64,000 nucleotides of DNA from Sulfuriferula sp. (GTDB taxonomy: Bacteria > Pseudomonadota > Gammaproteobacteria > Burkholderiales > Sulfuriferulaceae), in contig JARLJL010000015.1 in assembly GCA_031291235.1 (NCBI GenBank), positions 124,001-188,000 on the forward strand, given 5' to 3'. Below the pieces are notes generated by a model that was given only the letters and a program-made list of their open reading frames with translations, ran no database searches and was not told where the DNA came from. The stretch's first letter is position 1. Every line of letters begins with the position of its first letter. Below are positions 58,326 through 64,000 of this stretch, piece by piece. Position numbers and translations under genes: made by a program.

Positions 58326-59906
58326 CTACAGTTCTGATTGCACTCGGTCCAGCATCGGGATCATGTCTTCATGGCGTCCTACCAAACCATTGTCCAAGAT
58401 CACAGTGTGCGGATTCAAGCGACCACGTCCCGAATGTTCCGACTTCGGCGTATTGGAATACCCGCCGACTTCAGCCACGGAGATGTGGAGTTTCTTAGTG
58501 GGGTCATCAACCGACCCACGATCTTTATTGCCACCTTTCTGACTCGACGTCTGGGGAATCAGGATCGTTGTGGATTTAAACGCCTTATTGTCGCCCGGAC
58601 TACTTGTGGTCGACAAACAGCCTGACGTCTTCACCAAACTAAACAACGCGCCCTGCTTCACCGCTTGCAGTGCATTTTCTACGTCTCGCTGCTTCAATCC
58701 TTTCTTCGCCGCCGCCTTCAGCCGGAAGTTAAACCGCACGATCAAGAACGTCAGCGTTTCCAACAGGAAGCTGATGACGTTCAGTTCCTTGCCGTACATG
58801 CTGTTGATATTGCCTGCGTTGTCTACCCGCCACTTGTTGAAGTTCTCGATGAGCATCGCGAACATCTGATACAGGTCCGTGATAGGTTTATCGATTTCCT
58901 TGAACTTATCGATCATGATACTATCGATGTAATCGTCCAGCGACTGAATGTGGTTCGCACAGTCGTTGGCCAACTTGCCATGGGGAATCGACGGAGCCCA
59001 GATGATCTGGCCCATCAGGATCATCATCCAGCGCTTATCGTCCACCCAACTCGGGTCTTCAAAGCGGTCCGGAAAATAATCGACGATATAGAACAGGCCG
59101 GCCACCAAGTTACGGATGATCGGGAACCGCTCGTAATCTTCACGACGAATTGCTACGCGGAGTGTGGGAGGATTCCACGGTCCTGGCCCAGTGCCTTTCG
59201 GTTGGGTCTGGTTGCTCTTGCAGATCACCCATTTGTCGGGTGGATACTGGTGATGGTCGATCGTTGTGTGATCGCCCACTACCGGTGTGGTCTGACCAAA
59301 CCGCTGCAAGGTTTCCGTGAAACCGTACTTACAGAAGAGATAGTGCGTCAGCGAGCACTTGATCTTCAGGGGGTTCTTCAACTTCTTGTGCGCTTCGGTC
59401 TTGTGATACACATCCGACCAGATGATGCTCACGGTTACCCGTTCGTCGTTCACCTTGAAGTGATGGTTCAGTTTCTCGAAGGTCATCTTATCCCGCAACA
59501 GGCGAATGAAGATGTAATCCGCGCCAATCGTAATCACGCGGTCTGCCAGCACGGGTGACACCAGATACCGCCCATTGCTAATGTGGATGGTACAGTTTTC
59601 CGTGACGAACGGCAGGTAGATCGGTTTGGGCTTGAGCTTCACGCCCTGAAACGCGAACTGATACTGCATCATGTAAAAATCCGAGCGCGCCACGTCATAC
59701 GTCGGACGTACGCTTCTCTTCTTGACCGACTCTTTGTACTCCTCCAGTGGAGTCATACGGCGACAGCCGAGATACTCGAAGTCAGAGGGGAATTCCTTAG
59801 CGACGGAACGCCACACATCGTCGATATACTTCTCGGCAGACTTCATGTGCTCAACTGCGATACCGTTGGCAATGAGTTCATTCAAAGGTGGAGTGTCTAA
59901 ATCCAC
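58326..59906 (-). CDS. RNA polymerase beta N-terminal-like subunit (non-virion type, phiKZ gp123-like)
   Basis: IYLPFVTENCTIHISNGRYL matches the beta N-terminal pattern (MT..GTF.ING) also present in the 1481-aa virion-type protein. LTHYLFCKYGFTETLQRFG parallels that protein's LGVILGYEWGLANLL. So this is a second, shorter beta N-like chain, as expected for the non-virion polymerase that phiKZ-like phages use for middle and late genes. Its last ~50 residues, SVAEVGGYSNTPKSEHSGRG and on, match the tail of the 346-aa protein. A GTG at 59906 is the first usable start, but the frame is open upstream to a CTG at 59987 just after the previous gene's stops. Confidence 0.6.
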   Translation of the reverse strand: MDLDTPPLNELIANGIAVEHMKSAEKYIDDVWRSVAKEFPSDFEYLGCRRMTPLEEYKESVKKRSVRPTYDVARSDFYMMQYQFAFQGVKLKPKPIYLPFVTENCTIHISNGRYLVSPVLADRVITIGADYIFIRLLRDKMTFEKLNHHFKVNDERVTVSIIWSDVYHKTEAHKKLKNPLKIKCSLTHYLFCKYGFTETLQRFGQTTPVVGDHTTIDHHQYPPDKWVICKSNQTQPKGTGPGPWNPPTLRVAIRREDYERFPIIRNLVAGLFYIVDYFPDRFEDPSWVDDKRWMMILMGQIIWAPSIPHGKLANDCANHIQSLDDYIDSIMIDKFKEIDKPITDLYQMFAMLIENFNKWRVDNAGNINSMYGKELNVISFLLETLTFLIVRFNFRLKAAAKKGLKQRDVENALQAVKQGALFSLVKTSGCLSTTSSPGDNKAFKSTTILIPQTSSQKGGNKDRGSVDDPTKKLHISVAEVGGYSNTPKSEHSGRGRLNPHTVILDNGLVGRHEDMIPMLDRVQSEL

Positions 59907-59954
59907 GAATGCTGATAGTGTCTGGTCGATTTTAAACTCTCCGTTTTGTGATTT

Positions 59955-59985
59955 GGGTGAGGCCCGCTCACGGTCGTCCTCACCC
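59955..59985 (-). terminator. Inverted repeat between two minus-strand genes
   Basis: GGGTGAGG (59955-59962) and CCTCACCC (59978-59985) form a perfect 8-bp stem. No U-tract follows on the minus strand. It would lie inside the coding region if the downstream gene uses the CTG at 59987. Confidence 0.45.
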
Positions 59986-59990
59986 AGTTA

Positions 59991-61142
59991 TCAGAAAAAC
60001 GCCTTAATGGCCATAATGACTGCGCCTATGCCCATGGCGATCACGGGTAATACTCGCAAAACTTCACTATCATCCTTCCGGCGGTACGAGCGAGCTTCGT
60101 AGTGATCCTTAAGCCGCTGCTTTTCTGCTTCATGTAGCAAGTTCTGCCGATTCATGAGATCCTCCCGTTCCGACTTGAGAGTGTCATGTTGGAAGGTAAG
60201 CGTCTTCAGGCTCTGTTCAAGCCGAATGTTCTCCCTATCGGTTTCCGCCTTCTCTAATGCCAACTGCGTCTTCGCGATGGTCGCTTCATGTTCAAGCTCC
60301 ACCAGCTGACGCTTTCTCGACTCGTCTCCATTCCCAAACTGCTCTGCTTCCCCATAGGACTTGAAGAGGTTAAACTCCAGATCGGCATCGTCAGCTGACA
60401 GATGCTGCAATGCTGTCTCAGGCAGGGAGAGCTTTCCCGAGACACTCTGGTTCCAGCTAACATAAATCCCGTCCATCTTCCGAGGATCTTCGGTCGCTGG
60501 GATCTTGGAAACCCGTCCACCAATGTTGATGTACCGGTCACCAATTGTGCCTTGGTTATCGACGATCTCGATAGCGAAACCAAAGCGACTGCCTTCACGC
60601 TGGTGAGTTTCCAGACAGATTGTCTTTAGCCGACCCTGCTCCGAGTGGGGATGCTCGGGAGCGAGTTCTACTGGAAGATGGCTCACCATAATGTCTACAT
60701 CGTGGAAATAGACGCTTCCACCGTGCTTCCTCAATTCTTGAATAGAGATCGAGTAATCAATGATTAAGTTGACGCCTCCATAGGGCTCCCGATAGGGATA
60801 GGGTTGGTCCTGAGGACTGATCGCAGCTTGGAACAGTTTCAATTCGGACGAACAGTGCTCCTGTACAACACTTAATAGATGGTCGGCGTTAATTTCTACT
60901 AAGTTGTCGATACAGATCTCTGTACGAATGACAAGAGCCTGGTGATCTCGACTATATTGTCTCGGTAAGTTAAACTTTAGCCCGTTCCGATACGCTATGG
61001 TGAGATCTTGGTTGGTGAAGTTTAGGGGATACTGCCTCACCTCAATATACTTCTTGGGCCGGGTAAGTACGTTCGAGGGCTCCAGGTTTCGGACAGGCTC
61101 TCCGAAGACGCTGGGCACTTCTATCAGCGTGGGATGAGTCAT
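59991..61142 (-). CDS. Tail-anchored coiled-coil membrane protein, 383 aa
   Basis: Residues 1-260 are beta-rich and globular; ~265-355 form a long charged coiled coil (LELEHEATIAKTQLALEKAE...); the last 22 residues are one hydrophobic span (LPVIAMGIGAVIMAIKAFF) at the extreme C-terminus. This is the layout of a tail-anchored membrane protein with a cytoplasmic head. It lies between the capsid gene and the polymerase subunit gene. It could dock proheads or other phage structures to the inner membrane, but no homologue is recognised. Confidence 0.72.
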   Translation of the reverse strand: MTHPTLIEVPSVFGEPVRNLEPSNVLTRPKKYIEVRQYPLNFTNQDLTIAYRNGLKFNLPRQYSRDHQALVIRTEICIDNLVEINADHLLSVVQEHCSSELKLFQAAISPQDQPYPYREPYGGVNLIIDYSISIQELRKHGGSVYFHDVDIMVSHLPVELAPEHPHSEQGRLKTICLETHQREGSRFGFAIEIVDNQGTIGDRYINIGGRVSKIPATEDPRKMDGIYVSWNQSVSGKLSLPETALQHLSADDADLEFNLFKSYGEAEQFGNGDESRKRQLVELEHEATIAKTQLALEKAETDRENIRLEQSLKTLTFQHDTLKSEREDLMNRQNLLHEAEKQRLKDHYEARSYRRKDDSEVLRVLPVIAMGIGAVIMAIKAFF

Positions 61143-61447
61143 GGAGCATTCCCATTACCTAAATCAATAACAGAACTGCCTGCTATCAAGATGATGATAT
61201 ATGTTTTCCTTTGTTTTCATCCCGGCCTAAGGGCATAAGCCCCCTACCCTCAGCCGAAGCCAAGAGTAGGGGACGTACACCAGTCTGGAGACTTATACAA
61301 CTACCACGGGACAATCAATGAAGCGGGCAGGTGATCCTTGGCTCAGGTGAGCGCCTGAGGGACTACAAGATCCTCAGGACGATCTCAACCTCACCCCGAA
61401 TACGGCAAGAACCCGTTGAGATCGTGCACATTCACCCAGCCCGGAAT
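61143..61447. other. 305-base non-coding region behind the capsid gene
   Basis: No convincing ORF or tRNA. It holds, in minus-strand transcription order: an 18-codon extension in frame with the capsid gene, a 9-bp inverted repeat (61381-61389/61415-61423), two mutually exclusive hairpins using CCTGAGG (61354-61360), a terminator hairpin, and an AT-rich leader with ATATATG-like sequence before the next gene. Confidence 0.6.
61235..61272 (-). terminator. Terminator of the capsid transcript
   Basis: CCCCTACCCT (61241-61250) pairs with AGAGTAGGGG (61263-61272) with one mismatch. On the minus strand CTTATGCCC follows, the same flank as at 1942-1979. Confidence 0.75.
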
Positions 61448-63697
61448 TCACGGAGTCGTCGGCGTCACGTTGTCGAAGTCGATCGCGATCTTGTCGGTAG
61501 CAGCAGCCGACAGGTTGATCACGTCGAACACTGCCAGAATCGGCAGGTTGACCACGTGCAGGAAGGACGGTTGAACCGTCAGTTCCTTGCTGTTTGCACC
61601 GTTGCGATGCAGCGGCAGCACGAGAGCCAGTTCCGGCTTCCATGCCATGTTGCCGAAGTGCATCGGGTTCGGAACGCCTTCCTTGCCCGTACCGAACTCG
61701 CCGAACGAGATGTAGATCTGGCCGGCCACGTTCTGGTTGAGCGTCGACTCGATACGCACGTTGAACGAACCACCCAGCGTACGCAGGTCGCCTTCGACGT
61801 TGATCCAACGAGCGATCGTCGGGTCGGTACCGATGATGACGGTCGGCACAGGTCCGATACCGCCAGCAAGCGCGTCAGCAGCAGCCTTGTAGCCCGAAGC
61901 CGTGTACATACGGTACACCACGTCGCGGATGTAACCGACGATCACTGCCGACAGATCCATCGGGCGATCGCTGGACTTCAGCGAGTTGATAACCGCAGCC
62001 ACGTCGATGGTCTTGCGTTCGAAGAACGGCTGCACCAGGAAGCGGGTCACACCCAGGACGTCCGGCACCGTGCCGAGCGGATCGAGGTTGTTGACGTAGC
62101 CTTCCAGCACGTTCGCAGCGTTGATCAGTTCGTCGATGGCCGCGTTCGTGGTACGAACGTGGGTCGCCGTGATCAGCGCCGAGAGGTCGCTCGAATCGTT
62201 CGCATCGCCGGTCGTCAGCGGACGCGGGATCGTGATCGGAGCACGCAGGGGCACTGCGTAGACCTGGTTGTAGAACGTCGTGTCGAGCAGCTGGCCGCGT
62301 TCGCGACGGTTGCTGTTCGTACGGCGAGCTTCCAGATCGAAGCCGGTCATGATCGCGCCAGCGAAAATCGCTGCCAGCGTTTGGCCCGTGCCGGTCGTCA
62401 GATCCAGCGCTTCGCCATCCGGATTGCGGATCGAAACCACCGTCAGCTTCGACGCCATCAGTGTCGTATCGCCGAGTTCGCAGTTCACTTGACCCGAAAC
62501 CATCACGCCCAGACGGACTTGATAGCCACCGGTGATGATCGGTTGCAGCAACGTCGATGCCGAGCCGTCGACCTTCGTCGTGTTGGTACCCACGAGCAGC
62601 GACTGCGTCGTGAAGTTCAACAGCATCGTGCGGTAGTTGCCTTGCGGCGCGTAGTTGAACGTTGCCAGCGGCAGACGGCGCGTGTCGAAACGGATGACTT
62701 CAGCGGTCGAACCCGTACCCAGTTGCAGGTAGAGCTTGTCCAGGCCGATAGCCGTGTCGATTGCGTCGGTCGAATCCAGAATGCCCGTTTGCAGCAGCGC
62801 GTCGGTTTGCGACAGGCCGAGCAGCGAGAACGTCTGGTCGAATGCCAACGGTGCGGTCGTGATGACCTGGCCGTCGTCGAGCGTGATGCTACGCGGAACC
62901 ACTGCACCCGGACCGGTTGCCGGCACGAAGTTCAGTTCAGCACCCGGACGAACGACCGGGTAAATACGCGTGGTGTCGTTACGCAGAATCGTCGGGTCGA
63001 TCACGGCCTGAACGATGTTGCGCTTGCCGAAGTTGCCCGACGGCTTGCCGTTGATGTCGCGACGCACTTCGTTGTACACGTTGATCAGGCGGATCGACAT
63101 CGTGAAGCCAACCTGGTCCGGCGTGACGACGATCGTCGGGAAGAACATTTCCGCAAACGCGTCTTGCTTCGCAGCTTGCATGTTGTACGCGACCGAATAC
63201 ACCATCGCGTTCTTGTTGTCCTTCTCGTCGTACGCTTCGAGCGCGAGACGCTTGTTCACGCCGTCCGGTGCGAACACGGGCATGAACTTCGTGACGTTGA
63301 ACTCGTCCGACGCCGGAATGCGCATCGATTCGGCGGCGTACGAGCCGGCCTTCAGGGCTGCCGGAACGTTCGTTGCCATGATACCGGCGGCTTGCGCAGC
63401 GGCCAGCTGAACCTTGTTGATACCGTGCGGCGCTTCTTTCACGTCGAATTGCGGCATTTCGAGTTCGAGCAGCACGCTTTCCAGCGCGGTGTTCAGTTCG
63501 TCGAGCGTGCCTTGCAGTGCAACTTCAGCACCGCCGAACGATTCGAGCGCCATGGCCGATTGGCCGATCGACGGATCGGTGAAGTGTCCACCAGCAGCGG
63601 CGATGCGGTCGCCCATGCGTTGGGTGAATTGGTCGAGTTGCGTTTCGGCGGTCGACTTCTTCGGACCTTTGTTCTTGAAAAGGGTCAGAGATGACAT
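61448..63697 (-). CDS. Major capsid protein (phiKZ gp120-like), 749 aa
   Basis: The shell protein of the head. The length (749) is almost that of phiKZ gp120 (747), the N-terminus is helical and charged (MSSLTLFKNKGPKKSTAETQ) like a scaffolding propeptide, and the rest is beta-rich as in HK97-fold capsids. The phiKZ protease cuts after (S/A/G)-x-E; here ALE|S (52), ALE|S (73) and AAE|S (123) fit, the last best placed for a propeptide end. Codon choice looks strongly biased to G/C third bases compared with neighbours, as for a highly expressed gene. The start follows AGAGGTAG. Confidence 0.88.
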   Translation of the reverse strand: MSSLTLFKNKGPKKSTAETQLDQFTQRMGDRIAAAGGHFTDPSIGQSAMALESFGGAEVALQGTLDELNTALESVLLELEMPQFDVKEAPHGINKVQLAAAQAAGIMATNVPAALKAGSYAAESMRIPASDEFNVTKFMPVFAPDGVNKRLALEAYDEKDNKNAMVYSVAYNMQAAKQDAFAEMFFPTIVVTPDQVGFTMSIRLINVYNEVRRDINGKPSGNFGKRNIVQAVIDPTILRNDTTRIYPVVRPGAELNFVPATGPGAVVPRSITLDDGQVITTAPLAFDQTFSLLGLSQTDALLQTGILDSTDAIDTAIGLDKLYLQLGTGSTAEVIRFDTRRLPLATFNYAPQGNYRTMLLNFTTQSLLVGTNTTKVDGSASTLLQPIITGGYQVRLGVMVSGQVNCELGDTTLMASKLTVVSIRNPDGEALDLTTGTGQTLAAIFAGAIMTGFDLEARRTNSNRRERGQLLDTTFYNQVYAVPLRAPITIPRPLTTGDANDSSDLSALITATHVRTTNAAIDELINAANVLEGYVNNLDPLGTVPDVLGVTRFLVQPFFERKTIDVAAVINSLKSSDRPMDLSAVIVGYIRDVVYRMYTASGYKAAADALAGGIGPVPTVIIGTDPTIARWINVEGDLRTLGGSFNVRIESTLNQNVAGQIYISFGEFGTGKEGVPNPMHFGNMAWKPELALVLPLHRNGANSKELTVQPSFLHVVNLPILAVFDVINLSAAATDKIAIDFDNVTPTTP

Positions 63698-63748
63698 TGT
63701 TTCTACCTCTAAAGGTACGTTTTGAGAAATGCTTCTGGGGTGTGAACC

Positions 63749-64000
63749 TCAGACCACAATCCGTTTCTTGGACAAAAGGTCGAGATATCGAAGAAACACT
63801 GACGTGTTTGCAACCTCATGTAAGGGCGCGTACACATACAATGCTTTTACTACGGCCTCCAGCAGGTCAAAGACATGCTGTTCGGAACCTGCTTCCCCGG
63901 TAAAGAACCCAGGGTTAATGACGACTCCCTCGTACTTCGACGATAGGTCATAAATATTAAATGCTTCCTCATACTGAGGAGTGCGGGAGTCTTCACTGAA
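63749..64000 (-). CDS. Partial conserved protein, C-terminal 83 residues
   Basis: An open minus-strand frame enters from the window edge and ends with TGA at 63749, 51 bases before the capsid start. The translation (FSEDSRTPQYEEAFNIYDLS, then GFFTGEAGSEQHVFDLLEAV and a basic end KKRIVV) is protein-like and helical. The start is outside the window. It would lie immediately upstream of the capsid gene and be co-transcribed with it. Not recognised. Confidence 0.6.
   Translation of the reverse strand, partial: FSEDSRTPQYEEAFNIYDLSSKYEGVVINPGFFTGEAGSEQHVFDLLEAVVKALYVYAPLHEVANTSVFLRYLDLLSKKRIVV

Noticed and set aside
61330-61425. tRNA-like folded region
   Set aside because: Several stems exist but no T-arm consensus, anticodon arm geometry or acceptor stem could be assembled on either strand.
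61331-63694. 787-aa plus-strand ORF opposite the capsid gene
   Set aside because: Arg/His-rich composition typical of an antisense shadow of a GC3-biased gene; no ribosome site.
1-64000. CRISPR array, insertion sequence, integrase or attachment site
   Set aside because: No regularly spaced direct repeats, transposase or integrase motifs were seen; repeats found are coding (fibre) or terminators.

Overview
The window looks like part of the genome of a jumbo, phiKZ-like (nucleus-forming type) myophage. No host genes, rRNA, tRNA, IS element or CRISPR array was seen, and almost every base is coding. The diagnostic set is: a phiKZ gp120-type major capsid protein (about 750 aa), a large portal-like protein, a prohead protease, a very large tail protein with a peptidoglycan-hydrolase domain, and multisubunit RNA polymerase subunits cut into separate polypeptides. 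Family names come from motif and length recognition by eye plus remembered gene order of phiKZ; no search was run. The host cannot be read from the sequence; the genome is moderately GC-rich and has Gram-negative lysis genes (lipoproteins, spanins).

Layout. 1-11.3 kb (minus strand): a partial gene, two uncharacterised proteins, the prohead protease, three conserved unknowns, then the virion-type RNA polymerase pieces (a 1481-aa beta-like protein and a 542-aa beta-prime N-terminal part with DFDGD). 11.4-20.8 kb (plus): a 2424-aa tape-measure/lysin-like protein and a 693-aa virion-type protein. This order (protease, beta, beta-prime, giant tail lysin) resembles phiKZ gp175-gp181. 20.8-33.4 kb: mostly minus-strand genes, including a NADAR-like protein, a small polypeptide resembling the beta C-terminus, a RecA-fold ATPase, a 56-aa membrane protein and an SbcC/Rad50-type ATPase. 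33.4-46.2 kb: tail/baseplate-like proteins, a membrane protein plus lipoprotein pair, an RNase HI fusion, and tail-fibre proteins with a C-terminal S74-type chaperone domain. 46.2-52.2 kb (minus): a CYTH-like protein, a lysis cassette (holin-like, o-spanin, i-spanin), a RuvC-like resolvase and two large tail/baseplate candidates. 52.2-64 kb: portal (plus), then on minus a 696-aa unknown, a beta N-terminal-like polymerase subunit of the non-virion type, a tail-anchored coiled-coil protein, the major capsid protein and a partial gene.

Together these genes cover capsid assembly and maturation, the tail and host-recognition apparatus, injected transcription machinery, recombination and branch resolution, and lysis. 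Genes change strand often. Every one of the seven convergent junctions holds a hairpin, and six of these share a two-layer design: a GC-rich hairpin inside GGCATA / TATGC(C) arms.

The least expected signals are: a C-terminal tail shared by the polymerase beta N-like subunit and an unrelated 346-aa protein; the recurring two-layer terminators; switch-like alternative hairpins behind the capsid gene; and candidate NADAR and CYTH enzymes.
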